Part shown: piece after piece, positions 6,689 through 16,300 of the stretch | Position numbering within the stretch: the first letter of the stretch is position 1 | How the letters are laid out: each line of letters starts with the position of its first letter | Source of the DNA: a virus | Length of the DNA stretch: 42,769 nucleotides | Reading direction: 5' to 3' (one strand) | Virus record (IMG/VR): IMGVR_UViG_3300010970_000159 | Location: 1-42,769 of that record | Notes under the pieces: model-generated | Told to the model about the DNA's origin: nothing | The model's input: the letters and a program-made list of their open reading frames with translations, nothing else | The model's database searches: none | Made by a program: the position numbers and the translations under genes

Positions 6689-9310
6689 CTATCTACTAAG
6701 TGCATCATTAAGCGTACTTGTAGGAACGCCTAATGCATCAGCTATTTCAGATTGGGTGTAGCCTGCAGCAAGCATGTTCTTTGCACGTGCAAGTTTAGAT
6801 GGAATCATAACAGTTGCGCTACGAGGTGTAGCTAACTTCTTAACGTTGTCTAGATCAGTGTTATCAAGAATGTCAGACAGTCGCTTAGTACTAATAGCAC
6901 CAGACTGAATAGCTTGCCATTCTTTATCTGTTATAATTATTCTTTGTTTCTTAGCGCCTGTTCTTTCACGTGCTTGAGCTAGAGCTTGACTTTCTATCTT
7001 CTTCCTTGTATCGCTATCCATTTGAGGATTAGCTTCCTTCTTTGCACGGGTGATGGCGTTTGCAATAAGCTGGGCTTGTCTTTCAAGGGGCTTATTCTTA
7101 ATAGCAATATTCAATTTAGCAGACAGGGAGGATACTTCAGAAGAGTACGTAATCTTAGCAGATGGTGAATATTCTATAGCCTTAGTACTTGAAGATGTTT
7201 TTCTAGCAGCATTAGCTAATGCTTTTAATCTATTAGCGTGGTCTGCATAAAGAGCTTCTCTAGGTGTACCAGAAGATAACTCATATGCATCTTTTGCTTC
7301 TAGCATTCTAGTTGAAGATGTTCTCTTGAATACCGTTTCACCCTTTTTATTAACATAAGTGGCGTTAGTATTAACAAATACTTTTTCACCAGTGTTCTTA
7401 TTAATAGCGCCTCCAAGAGCAGCCGGTCTGGCTTTTCTATCTAGAGGACGGACTTCACGTTTAGCCAAAGAAATAATAGTTGTTGCTCCACCAGTCTTGC
7501 TGCCTTGATACTTGGCTTTTAATTCAGTAATACCATGATCTTTTTCAGACTGCTTCCAGTTGAGTCCCTTTTTTTCAGCATCAATAACAACCATTGAGTG
7601 TCTAACAGCTCTAACAATTTCAGTTGTTGTAGCACCCTTGATAGTCATATCAGTAATTAAGTTGGAAATTTTACCCATTTGAATTTGGGTATTTGCCATC
7701 TTTTTCATTCCATCGTAGCCTCGATACGAAGTGCGAGGGTCAAAGTTTTTCAACGCATCCAAAGCTGGAGTAGTTTTTACTTTTCTATTATTATTAGGAA
7801 TAACTAACACTGTATCGCCATCAAAGTCAGCACCAGAAAGTTGTTCTGCTACTTTAGGATGAATACCGACTGCGTCTATTGCTCGTCCAAGAATTGATTT
7901 AGCTTTTGCATTTCTATTATTAACTGTTAGTTCAGGAATCTCAAATATTCCACCATGAGGGTGGCGAATAAGAACTACTTTCTCACCATCTCTATATTGA
8001 GGAGCATAGATTTCTGTAGTCTTCAAAGATGGTATTGGTAATATAACATGAGAGGCAGTTCTAGGTAATCCCATAGCTTTTAGTTTAACAGCTGAGGAGT
8101 CCATGTCATCAGCAAATGATTCTAATAGTTTCTTTCTAACTGTAGGGTTAGTAAGAGCCATGATTTCATCGAACTCTGCTTTTTTAGATGCAAACGTTAA
8201 TCCCAATTGATCTTTTATTAACTGAGGACTTTGTTTTGAAAGCATTTGAGAAGATAAAGACCTCGACCATTGATACCAGTCACCTTCTTCATTAATAATA
8301 TTCAATGCTCCACGTTGTCCACCAGGTTTAATAGCTGCGCCAAATGGGTTATCTGGATCATCTTTCATTACTTTCAAAGAGTCAAGCTTATTGGGAGCTT
8401 CGGTCTTTGTTTTGTTTGTATTGAAACGAATATCGATGCCTTTTGGAAGATCATTAGCGTAAACAGCCATGCCTTTAAGATAGTGACTACCATCAACAGC
8501 AATACGAACCTGTGCATATCTAGCTTTTCCAAGAGAAAGGTCACTTACGCCAGGACGTAATTCAATAATACCATCTTTAGAAGCACCGCCATTTTCGGCA
8601 TAGTTTATCTCAAGTCGTTTAGAACTAACATTAGTAGGTGCTCTTAGACCAAGAAAACTACGACCATTATCTTCTGACTTCATGTCAAAAGGTTTGATTC
8701 TATCCTGATTTTTATAAACATCGGTATAGGTTGTACCTTTTGGAACAAGAACCTTAACGCTTGTAAACTGATTTTTTGAACCAAGTTGTGGCACTTTAAC
8801 ATACATGACTTGATAACCTTCATCTTTTAGCATAGCAACTGCTGTGCCTAGACGAACTTTACTAATTCCTGCATAGTTTTCTGTACCCGCACCAATATCC
8901 AAATAAGTTGTTTCGTTAACTTTTTCTTTTAATTGGTTAGCAATAGTGGTTGTGATGTCTCGCTTTTCTTTAGCGCCTGGTGCCAATAAAGAACGAACTG
9001 ATGATTCATTCAAACCCATTCTTTGACCGATAGCTACGTTTGAATATCCTTTAGCTTTCAGTTTCTCAGCTTGTGATATTTGAGAGCTGCGAACTTCATC
9101 TTTTGCACGTGAGCGTGCGTTTCTTAATTCTGTTGTTGAAATATCGAAAGACTTGGCTATGTCTAGTTCCGACATTCCCTGTTTTCTAAGTTCATCGACG
9201 GTTGCTAGAAATGTGGTATTTCTTTGATTTGGGGTTTTACCTGAGCCCCAAGGATATCGTCCAGACTTTCTAAGAATACCATAATGCATTAACTCGTCGT
9301 CTTTGATCAT
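6689..9310 (-). CDS. Putative single-subunit DFDGD RNA polymerase with HYG start and flanking HTH segments
   Basis: 873 residues. GIHPKVAEQLSGADFDGD at 482-499 lines up with the beta-prime subunit signature (xLHPLVCxxFNADFDGD), whose three Asp residues hold the catalytic Mg. HPHGGIFEIP at 450-459 lies before it, as expected for the double-psi barrel. YonO of phage SPbeta and QDE-1-like enzymes are single-chain members of this superfamily. The N-terminus has LMHYGILRKSGRYPWGSG (7-24), then two helix-turn-helix-like segments (about 36-70 and 81-112). A third (MLAAGYTQSEIADALG) is at about 846-861. ATG 9310 overlaps the upstream nuclease gene by ATGA. It probably transcribes phage genes. Packaging in the virion is inferred from the HYG start and not shown. 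Confidence 0.8.
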   Translation of the reverse strand: MIKDDELMHYGILRKSGRYPWGSGKTPNQRNTTFLATVDELRKQGMSELDIAKSFDISTTELRNARSRAKDEVRSSQISQAEKLKAKGYSNVAIGQRMGLNESSVRSLLAPGAKEKRDITTTIANQLKEKVNETTYLDIGAGTENYAGISKVRLGTAVAMLKDEGYQVMYVKVPQLGSKNQFTSVKVLVPKGTTYTDVYKNQDRIKPFDMKSEDNGRSFLGLRAPTNVSSKRLEINYAENGGASKDGIIELRPGVSDLSLGKARYAQVRIAVDGSHYLKGMAVYANDLPKGIDIRFNTNKTKTEAPNKLDSLKVMKDDPDNPFGAAIKPGGQRGALNIINEEGDWYQWSRSLSSQMLSKQSPQLIKDQLGLTFASKKAEFDEIMALTNPTVRKKLLESFADDMDSSAVKLKAMGLPRTASHVILPIPSLKTTEIYAPQYRDGEKVVLIRHPHGGIFEIPELTVNNRNAKAKSILGRAIDAVGIHPKVAEQLSGADFDGDTVLVIPNNNRKVKTTPALDALKNFDPRTSYRGYDGMKKMANTQIQMGKISNLITDMTIKGATTTEIVRAVRHSMVVIDAEKKGLNWKQSEKDHGITELKAKYQGSKTGGATTIISLAKREVRPLDRKARPAALGGAINKNTGEKVFVNTNATYVNKKGETVFKRTSSTRMLEAKDAYELSSGTPREALYADHANRLKALANAARKTSSSTKAIEYSPSAKITYSSEVSSLSAKLNIAIKNKPLERQAQLIANAITRAKKEANPQMDSDTRKKIESQALAQARERTGAKKQRIIITDKEWQAIQSGAISTKRLSDILDNTDLDNVKKLATPRSATVMIPSKLARAKNMLAAGYTQSEIADALGVPTSTLNDALSR

Positions 9311-9867
9311 GATGAGGCCTCTGCTTTCAATATCTGAATTTGCTTATCGAATGTTACAATTTTATCCATAATATGAACAATGTCATCATCTTCAGGAATA
9401 TATTCTACAATGTCATCATTTTGATATATGCGAAGTTCAATGTCTAATTCATATGGCTTATAACCATATTCTAAACAAAACATAGCAGCATATACTTCTA
9501 ATTGTTTCATGGATGTAGGAGTAACTCCTGTTTTCAAATCATGGATTCGAAGTGTTTTGTTTCTGAAAGAAATAGCATCTGCTGTGCCAAAACAATTAAT
9601 TGAATAAAAAAGCATCTGCTCTGGTATCATTCGATAACCGATAGCGTCGTTTACATACATGTTAATTGTCTTTTGTGTTCTAGGTAGTTTGATTCCTAGT
9701 TTAATAGCTTGTGATGCAAATTCGTGGAGTTGTGTGCCTTTGAGTGCGGCGAGCGCCGTTTTATAAGAGTTGTCTAGTTTCTCATTTGAGTAATTAACCC
9801 AATGATATTTACTAGCACTCAGAAAAGCGTGCTTACCTTCAAATGCGGAATGTGTGTTGAAGATCAT
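9307..9867 (-). CDS. PD-(D/E)XK nuclease, RecB/Cas4-like
   Basis: 186 residues. The core reads GTADAISFRN, then IHDLKTG and KQLEVYAAMF. This is the Asp ... (D/E)XK ... QxxxY order of RecB/Cas4-type nucleases, with DLK as the metal-binding acid-x-Lys. An HEFAS motif near residue 48 supplies the N-terminal His/Glu region. No four-cysteine iron-sulfur cluster is visible, so it differs from true Cas4. It overlaps the preceding nuclease gene by 29 nt and the RNA polymerase-like gene by 4 nt, indicating one operon. Expected role: 5' or 3' end resection during phage DNA replication or recombination. Confidence 0.82.
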   Translation of the reverse strand: MIFNTHSAFEGKHAFLSASKYHWVNYSNEKLDNSYKTALAALKGTQLHEFASQAIKLGIKLPRTQKTINMYVNDAIGYRMIPEQMLFYSINCFGTADAISFRNKTLRIHDLKTGVTPTSMKQLEVYAAMFCLEYGYKPYELDIELRIYQNDDIVEYIPEDDDIVHIMDKIVTFDKQIQILKAEASS

Positions 9868-10129
9868 CTAAAACTTCCTCTTTATTCTCTGGGCATATGA
9901 ATCTAGCAAAAGACATATCATTTAAAATATCAACATAGTATTCCTGATTAGGTCTTACTGGTGAATTTAATGATGCTTTAACTTCGAGCATTGCCCATTT
10001 GTTTTCGTAAAGGATTAAAATATCAGGAACGCCTTGCATGTATGATGCATCGTTCTTCAAAACAATACAACCATCAAAAATATTTTTTAGTTCTTTGATT
10101 AGTTGTGATTGAAATCTACTTTCTGACAT
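9839..10129 (-). CDS. VRR-NUC domain nuclease
   Basis: 96 residues, a stand-alone VRR-NUC domain. Visible are ESRFQSQLIKEL at the start, GVPDILIL (catalytic Asp), WAMLEVKAS (ExK) and the trailing SPVRPNQEYYVDIL. Such small nucleases act on branched or flapped DNA in phage replication modules. RBS AAAGGAG precedes ATG 10129. It is the first gene after the 380-base noncoding region and is probably expressed with the RecB-like nuclease and the RNA polymerase-like gene. Confidence 0.88.
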   Translation of the reverse strand: MSESRFQSQLIKELKNIFDGCIVLKNDASYMQGVPDILILYENKWAMLEVKASLNSPVRPNQEYYVDILNDMSFARFICPENKEEVLDDLQHTFRI

Positions 10130-10508
10130 AGATCTCTCCTTTTACAAAAATATAGTAAATGTTTAAATACACATTCTACTCCTTCTATTATAGCCCATGT
10201 TTAGTTTGCGTGTGTAAATACCCACTTCTTGTGTCAAAACAATTTTGTGTCAAAACTCTTTATATATACTTATTTATTCTTTATAAAGTTTTAGGTATAT
10301 ATAGTGGGTTTTTGTCCACAAGATATGGCGTCCTTAGTGTTTAAGCCACTTTCACTACCACAAACATGTGGCAAAACGTGGACAAAAGTGTTTTTAAAAG
10401 TGGGCAGATTCCCATAGATATGACCATCACTACTAAAAAGTGTGTACAAAAGCGCCACATTTTTTTTCTGAAAATGGGTAAGTGGTCATTTAGTAAAGGT
10501 GTGTACTT
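10130..10508. other. Noncoding repeat-rich region, replication origin or promoter candidate
   Basis: About 380 very AT-rich bases between the helicase and nuclease genes. Direct repeats: ttgtgtcaaaac at 10229-10240 and 10245-10256 (16-bp period). On the minus strand each contains TTGACA. Inverted repeats: ttttgtccac 10310-10319 with gtggacaaaa 10378-10387, and ccaca 10358-10362 with tgtgg 10367-10371. gtgtgtac occurs twice between 10430 and 10510. Iteron-like repeats next to replication genes fit an origin; they also fit a regulated promoter. No open frame on either strand looks real. Confidence 0.5.
10187..10218 (-). promoter_or_regulatory. Possible promoter for the nuclease-RNA polymerase operon
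   Basis: A perfect TATAAT on the minus strand (plus 10187-10192) lies about 58 bases upstream of the start at 10129. The nearest -35-like box, TTTACA (plus 10213-10218), is 20 bases away, which is too far for an ideal promoter, so the call is weak. Confidence 0.35.
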
Positions 10509-11738
10509 TTAGTGGTTGTCTGAATATATGTCCCATACTTGGAAATCTTTCTTATTTCTTAACGATTTAAGGATGGCTTTATCGATCATAGAATCGGTTT
10601 GTAGAATATAATAGTATAGTTCTACGAACTTTGTATTTAGACGATCGATTCGTCCCTTAGCCTGTTCATTAATTTTGTATGAATAATTGAGACTATAAAA
10701 TACAGTAGCGTCCGTATCCGTACAGTTCCATCCTTCAGAACCAGCAGTGTATTGTACTAGATATATCCACTCATCTGTTTCTGGGATCTCTTCATGCTTG
10801 TGACCATTCCACTCGGCCACTGGTATGTTGAGAGCTCCTTGTAGCATTCTAAGTACGTCCAACTCGTAATCGAAATTATAAAACACAATAACTTTCTTGT
10901 GTTGCATTACAATATCTATGATGGCTTCGAATCTTGATGGGTCAGAATTTACGAGTTTGCGCATTACTAGAAAAAGCTCAGCAATATCACGGATAGGACG
11001 ATCTTCGTAGATATGCCACCTATCTTCCACAATCTTTTTAAAAATTTCTTCATCATAATTAACAAACACATCCTTAATATTTCTCGTGGTATGACGCTCA
11101 TAAGGCATTTCAATTAGAACGTCCTTACGATGCTTTAATAGTTTTCCCTGTTCTATATATCTATCTATCTTTGGAAACTTTGAAAAGTTATTATAGACTA
11201 CATGGTTCCTTATGAACTCGGTTCGGTTTTTGTAAAACCCATTAGCTACAAAGATTGGGACATAATCCATCCATGTATCACCAGGCGTTGCAGATAAAAC
11301 AATCCACTCATTGTTCTTGGCTATTTTAAGAAATGCTTTAACCCATGCACCAGAACCGACTAAACGTTGCTCGTCAAGGATAAAAAAAGCATTTGTTATA
11401 TCAGCATATTTGTCAATGTTATTCCAAGAATCAACAAAGATTTGTACTCCATTTATACTAAGAGCCCTTGTGTTAGTAAGGATAAAGGGAGCGCACTCGC
11501 CTTCCCATTCTTTCTTATCTCGCTTCTTAGCTGTGGTAATTATATACAAATCTTTTGGATTTTTCATTTCAGTTGTTTCACCAACGCCATCGACTTTTAT
11601 TGTGCCATTGCATACCTTAGTGTAGTAATATCCGATGGCGGTTCTAGACTTACCAGTACCTACACCACCTTTCAAGACGCAACCATTTTTCATTTTGTCT
11701 ATAGCCTCAAGTTGATGAGTTGCTAATTTAATTGTCAA
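10509..11738 (-). CDS. SF2 DEAD-like DNA helicase
   Basis: 409 residues from TTG 11738, chosen because a strong SD (GAGGAGGTG) sits just before it. The frame is open further upstream but would run deep into the HNH gene. Superfamily 2 motifs: Walker A GGVGTGKSRTA, motif II ILDEQR, motif III LSATPGD, and the C-terminal TAGSEGWN and QAKGRIDR (motifs V and VI with the Arg finger). This compact type is common in phage replication modules and unwinds or remodels DNA using ATP. It overlaps the HNH gene by 11 nt. No primase or nuclease domain is attached. Confidence 0.88.
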   Translation of the reverse strand: MTIKLATHQLEAIDKMKNGCVLKGGVGTGKSRTAIGYYYTKVCNGTIKVDGVGETTEMKNPKDLYIITTAKKRDKKEWEGECAPFILTNTRALSINGVQIFVDSWNNIDKYADITNAFFILDEQRLVGSGAWVKAFLKIAKNNEWIVLSATPGDTWMDYVPIFVANGFYKNRTEFIRNHVVYNNFSKFPKIDRYIEQGKLLKHRKDVLIEMPYERHTTRNIKDVFVNYDEEIFKKIVEDRWHIYEDRPIRDIAELFLVMRKLVNSDPSRFEAIIDIVMQHKKVIVFYNFDYELDVLRMLQGALNIPVAEWNGHKHEEIPETDEWIYLVQYTAGSEGWNCTDTDATVFYSLNYSYKINEQAKGRIDRLNTKFVELYYYILQTDSMIDKAILKSLRNKKDFQVWDIYSDNH

Positions 11739-12222
11739 AGAACACCTCCTCATCGTAATACTCAAATGTATATCCCATATGGGTCTTGTATTTGCCACGC
11801 AAACAAGCATAAATATTAGACGCATGTCCGTTGATATATCTAGCAGCTGTGTATGCGTTTAGGAAAACCTCGCCTGTTTCAATAATTCTAACACGACGAC
11901 CTTTAACATGTACTGGTTCATAGTCAACATCATTAGATCGTCTACCACGTAGTCTTAGATTAGACACGTGATTGTTCTTTTTATTTCCATCGAGATGTTG
12001 AACATGCATGCCCGTTCTAAAGCCACCAAGAAATGTGTAAGCTACTAATTGATGGATATAAAATTCTTTTCGAATACCCTCATTAAATAAAATTACATGG
12101 GAGTACCCTCTAGAATTGGCTCTAGGCTTAAGAGACCTACTAAATCTTATGTTTACAACTTCTCCATAATTACTTATGACGTAGTTAGGGAATGCGACTA
12201 TCTCAGCCCATACTTCGTCCAT
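11728..12222 (-). CDS. HNH homing endonuclease with NUMOD4 and NUMOD1-like domains
   Basis: 164 residues. The N-terminal VWAEIVAFPNYVISNYGEV is a NUMOD4 DNA-binding motif. HVQHLDGNKKNNHVSNLRL at about 85-103 is the HNH core. The C-terminal part (GEVFLNAYTAARYINGHASN ... YTFEY) matches NUMOD1-like DNA-recognition helices. Such free-standing HNH genes spread between phages by cutting an allele that lacks them. It lies between a small gene and the helicase it overlaps by 11 nt, so helicase translation may depend on it. RBS AAAGGAG. Confidence 0.9.
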   Translation of the reverse strand: MDEVWAEIVAFPNYVISNYGEVVNIRFSRSLKPRANSRGYSHVILFNEGIRKEFYIHQLVAYTFLGGFRTGMHVQHLDGNKKNNHVSNLRLRGRRSNDVDYEPVHVKGRRVRIIETGEVFLNAYTAARYINGHASNIYACLRGKYKTHMGYTFEYYDEEVFFDN

Positions 12223-12254
12223 AGGACTCCTTTCTAAAAAATAAGATAAGTTCA

Positions 12255-12291
12255 GGTGGAGTAGAAACCCGTTAAAGGTCTCTACTCCACC
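12255..12291 (-). terminator. Hairpin with 11-bp stem, possible weak terminator
   Basis: ggtggagtaga (12255-12265) pairs perfectly with tctactccacc (12281-12291), with a possible inner accc/ggt pairing. It follows the stop at 12298 on the minus strand. The trailing sequence is only moderately U-rich (TTATCTTATTTTTT begins about ten bases later), so termination may be partial, or the hairpin may act in mRNA processing ahead of the HNH gene. Confidence 0.5.
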
Positions 12292-12297
12292 GATAAC

Positions 12298-12576
12298 TTA
12301 CATTTTAATGTATTGGTCAGCCATGACTTCGCTAGTTTCGACATAGAAATATGAGTTTATGAATGACCGTACTACCCAGTCGCCCTTAGTTACTCTCCAA
12401 ATAACATCGCTATCGTCATGCTCAATAACAAGATAGGACCCACCATTAAACACTTTTACATGGTAACGGTCGGCAAATAAACCAATCCAATCACAAATAT
12501 CACTACCATTTTTACCGCCAAATTGTATAGCTTCAACGTGCTCCGGTTTTACTTGAAAGTGTTTTACTTTTGTCAT
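12298..12576 (-). CDS. Small conserved phage protein (VEAIQF/GDWVV type)
   Basis: 92 residues. The pattern [17 protein letters not shown] ... DWIG ... VTKGDWVVRSF ... YFYVETSEVM is a widespread small phage protein. Its conserved GDWVV turn is usually predicted to form a small beta barrel. Its function is not known. It overlaps the small membrane-protein gene upstream by 44 nt and is followed by a hairpin. No enzyme motif, signal or membrane segment is visible. Confidence 0.78.
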   Translation of the reverse strand: MTKVKHFQVKPEHVEAIQFGGKNGSDICDWIGLFADRYHVKVFNGGSYLVIEHDDSDVIWRVTKGDWVVRSFINSYFYVETSEVMADQYIKM

Positions 12577-12685
12577 CTCTTTTTGCCATTTCTTCCTTGT
12601 AGAAACTCTTAGACGTTACCGCTATTGCAGCACCAATAATCATGGATATTGCAGTAGATATTGCACCAACAACATACTCAATCAT
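12533..12685 (-). CDS. Small single-span membrane protein
   Basis: 50 residues from ATG 12685, which overlaps the stop of the ssDNA-binding-type gene and has AAGGA ten bases upstream. A longer open frame exists, but it would lie inside that gene. One hydrophobic segment ([20 protein letters not shown]) is followed by a basic tail. Function unknown. It is one of many small membrane proteins in this genome. Confidence 0.62.
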   Translation of the reverse strand: MIEYVVGAISTAISMIIGAAIAVTSKSFYKEEMAKRDDKSKTLSSKTGAR

Positions 12686-13184
12686 TAGCGTCAAATCCTT
12701 CTTCAGGAATAACCGCACTTGCTGCACTATCTGGGACATCGCCGTACTTACGCTCTAGGTCATCTTCTTCAATTGTAACATAGATGGACTGTAGATAAGC
12801 CTTAACGCCAGTTTTACCATTTACTTCCCATTCATAGGGACGAATGATAACGTCCGAAGTAATGACCTCGGCCCAATCGAGAATATCAACCATGTCTTCA
12901 TCAAGTGAGGTCTTTCCTCGACTTGTGATCATAACTACACGAGGTGGACGACCCTTATAGTTGACAGCCACTTGTAGATATCCTTGCGGAGTGTCATCAA
13001 TCTCTCGAGGATTTAGATAGCGAACATTCCAACCATCTTGTTCCATTTGCTTAGCGATATCATCAGGAAGCATAACACAGAAGTTTCGATCTCCTTCACG
13101 ATTGTACTTTCCTTCTTTACCGCTAAAGTTTCTAAAAGCAATTCTTACATCTTCAAGTGTTGCGTTCATCATTTTTTCTGGCAT
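12678..13184 (-). CDS. Probable single-stranded DNA-binding protein
   Basis: 168 residues, RBS AAGGAGA. The sequence [22 protein letters not shown], then [33 protein letters not shown], and an acidic tail with DVPDSA, is a conserved phage family annotated in actinophages as ssDNA-binding protein. An OB-like beta pattern with aromatic residues and an acidic C-terminus fits that role. It is encoded just downstream of the polymerase fusion, where an SSB would be needed to coat unwound strands. Confidence 0.72.
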   Translation of the reverse strand: MPEKMMNATLEDVRIAFRNFSGKEGKYNREGDRNFCVMLPDDIAKQMEQDGWNVRYLNPREIDDTPQGYLQVAVNYKGRPPRVVMITSRGKTSLDEDMVDILDWAEVITSDVIIRPYEWEVNGKTGVKAYLQSIYVTIEEDDLERKYGDVPDSAASAVIPEEGFDAND

Positions 13185-13368
13185 TTTTCTCCTTATTAGT
13201 TTTTCTATACTTTTTCATTACTTGCCTTACATCCCATAGTGCTTCCTGTAATTCAAACTTGAACTCTTGAATTCTAAAGAGCCAAGTCTGAATATACAAG
13301 GAAATAAGACGCTTACGTTGCCACCAGTACAGTTTTTGTTTTTCTGAGCGGTGTCTACCTTTAGCCAT
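13153..13368 (-). CDS. Small basic helical protein, unknown
   Basis: 71 residues, RBS AGGAAA. It is strongly basic and aromatic ([17 protein letters not shown] at the start, [15 protein letters not shown] near the end), with a central predicted helix. The gene fills the gap between the polymerase fusion and the ssDNA-binding-type gene and overlaps the latter by 32 nt. It could bind nucleic acid or the acidic tail of the SSB-like protein. I do not recognise a family. Confidence 0.6.
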   Translation of the reverse strand: MAKGRHRSEKQKLYWWQRKRLISLYIQTWLFRIQEFKFELQEALWDVRQVMKKYRKTNKEKNARKNDERNT

Positions 13369-13374
13369 GTTTTC

Positions 13375-16300
13375 CTATCCAGTGAACCATTCGACGTCAC
13401 CATATTTAGATATATTATCAACCGCGTCATTAACTAGAGAATCAAAATATCTCATGTCAACATCGCTTTGTTTATTAAAAGCCTGAACCATTTCTGACTC
13501 AAGCCAACGATACCCCTTGGTTCCAACTGCAGCATAGTACTTGCCATCTTTTTCACGAACTAGCAAGCCCCCACCACAATCTTCTTTAATAGGAGTAAAG
13601 CGCCCAGCTTTCCCTACAAAATGCATAGGATTAGCAAGCGCCATTGGTGTATCAACACCGTTCATATCGATATATAACGCAGTAGTAACTGTTTTAGTTT
13701 CACAAAGATCATCGAATTCGACAGGCTCTTTACTAAACAAGGTTTTAAATACATAAGGATGCTGAAATTGAGCTCCGACAGCTTCCCAATATCCAGGTTT
13801 CTTTCCGTCCTTAGCCTTTGCTACATATACAGCATCGTTCACAAGACAGAACTTATCATAAGTAACCTCGTGTTCGAACTCATATCCATAGTTGTTCCCG
13901 AATTCCATAACTAAGTCTATAATTTTAGAATCAGCATCTGGAATCTTAATAGAGTCAGTCTTAATGTGCACAACCTTATAGCCCGCTTCCTGAACCATTT
14001 GCTTCAGGTCAATCATAAACAAGGCTCCTCGTTTTGCAACGATGTTGTCGATGTTTCTAGGATCTCTAAATGCGTTTGGAAATTTAGCTGAGGTTAGACC
14101 GTATACGATATTAATAACAATCTTTAGAGCATAAGACAGAGCTTCGGCATCATCGGTATTTTCAAGATAAGGGACTAGAATTCCACCAAGCATAGTTTTA
14201 GCTGTTTCATAATCCTTACGCTTGATTGCGATACGAGCGGCTTTCAATGCACTAAAGTTCTTTGTATAGGGGCCAAACATATCAAGTGCTTCAATGGATG
14301 TTGGATGCATGGACGCAACGTCAAGAACTGCTACGTTTGTATACATTCCTGGTTCAGAATAAACATAACCACCTTCACCAGTCACTTCACCCTTATAAGT
14401 ACTAACGCCAATATCATACTTGTAACCAGGGAACATCTCTGATAAATCTGTATACACAAATTCATCTTGTGGGTTTCTATTGGTTCCAAATACAATTTTA
14501 GCTGTGTGTTGCTGGGTGGTTGAGTTTACAGAAAGTCCACTCAACTTAGCTAATATTTGACGAGCTACAAAGTCTTGGATTCGAGCCTTGTGCACTACCT
14601 CTGTTGAAATAACATCGTTATCACAGTATTCAGCTACAAGTTGCCACTTCTCTTCAGGAACTTCTTGATCCCAAGGAAGACCTAATTCTTGGTGGTGGAT
14701 ACCCAATTCGATTTGGAATTTCTTTAGTCCTTGCTTTTTGGAACTATAGTCATAAATATCAACATATGAAAGATCATACGCCTCACCAAATAAAGCACTT
14801 GGCGAATTAGAAATAATCTTTTGACTTAACTTATATAGTTGCTCGTTTGTGTATCCCATGTATCTTCCATAAAGAATATGATTGTCGTACCGTCTACAGT
14901 TAAATCCAACAAGCTTGAACTGTAGAAGTTTTTCGACTTCTTGTGGCGAAGGATTTATCATTCGAACAACAGTTTCACTATCTTCGTATTTCCAGCAAAC
15001 AATAAATAAGTTTGGGAAAACCTCAACGTCAAAAAATACAAGACGTTCGTCCTTGGAAGCGATCTCTATTGGATCTGTTTCTTCGGACTTGAAGTGCATT
15101 TTAGTTAGAAGTTTGATACAGTATTGCGCTTGGTTACTACTGTTGTTAGCGAATGCCAAAATCTTTGGTTTTAGATCGCTTACGTTATATTTAACACCAG
15201 AACTATACGCGTCCTCAAGAATCTTATATATAAAATCAACACTTGGTTTTGTACCTGGATGAATTTCTTTATTTAGATTTCTTTCAATAAGTTCACGTAT
15301 AGACTTCTCGCTTTTAACTGCCTCGGTATTTATCATCTTTTTCTCCTTAAGCGGTAATCCACTACTAATTGTAGTAACTGGAATATTGTTGCATTTAGAT
15401 AAACGTCTACGTAAAGAAGAATCTCCACTGAATACCTTTACCTCTATACCATCAGAATATACTCGACTGAGCTCTGTTGGATCTCCATCATAAATATAAT
15501 GTAGGTGTACACCAGAACCACTTTTGCTAAACTCAGCATATGTTTTTGGCCAGACAGATGCCGCTTCTAGATTTAACTCTAGGGACTTCTCTCCCAGTTT
15601 ATCCTTTAAATCAAAATCAATTACGATATGATTCAATGGAGGCTTAACATAATGTAGTTTACTTGTATCAATATCAGACAACGTAGTTGTTACTTCAGCC
15701 CATCGTTTAATAGGGGTTTCGCTTGTTGTTGCGTATTGAGCTGGTTGGTTTGCACATTCAGTATCAAATATAGACTCGAAGTCATCCATATTAAGAGGAA
15801 CGGGTTCTTCATTTTTTACTTGAACACTCAAATGGTCAGTAACAAAACCCGAATACCAACTTCTAACCCTAACGCCATCGACAATAGCCCGCTCTTCAAA
15901 ATTATGAAAATAGTTCTTAATTTCTTCACGAAACTTATAACGTGGAAGTTTAAAATCAATAAGTGACGTATCGCAGAATTGCTTATACATTTCATAAGCT
16001 TGATTAAGAGTTACGCCATCTTGCGATTTGAATACATCATAGTTATCTTCAATAAAGTTAAAGAACACATCGGTTTGTAACATCATTTCAATTGGTCGGT
16101 AACTAGAGTAGTAGTCTTTTCCCAACTCTCTATACACTTCTAGACAATGATGTGCAATTGCTCCGAGTTCAAAATCAATTTGAGAATATAGAGCTTGGTA
16201 TTTTCTAGGTGTTACTCTATTACCAGATGGTTGTACGTCAATAAGACGTCTAATGATTCCGGATTTAGCATCTGTAATTTTTACTGGTTTGTTCGTACCC

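Noticed and set aside
10159-10344. 61-residue plus-strand frame in the noncoding region
   Set aside because: Phe/Tyr/Leu-rich translation of AT-rich DNA with no RBS; opposite to all real genes.
12686-12739. Longer start for the small membrane protein
   Set aside because: Would overlap the ssDNA-binding-type gene; the ATG at 12685 has a proper SD and coupling.
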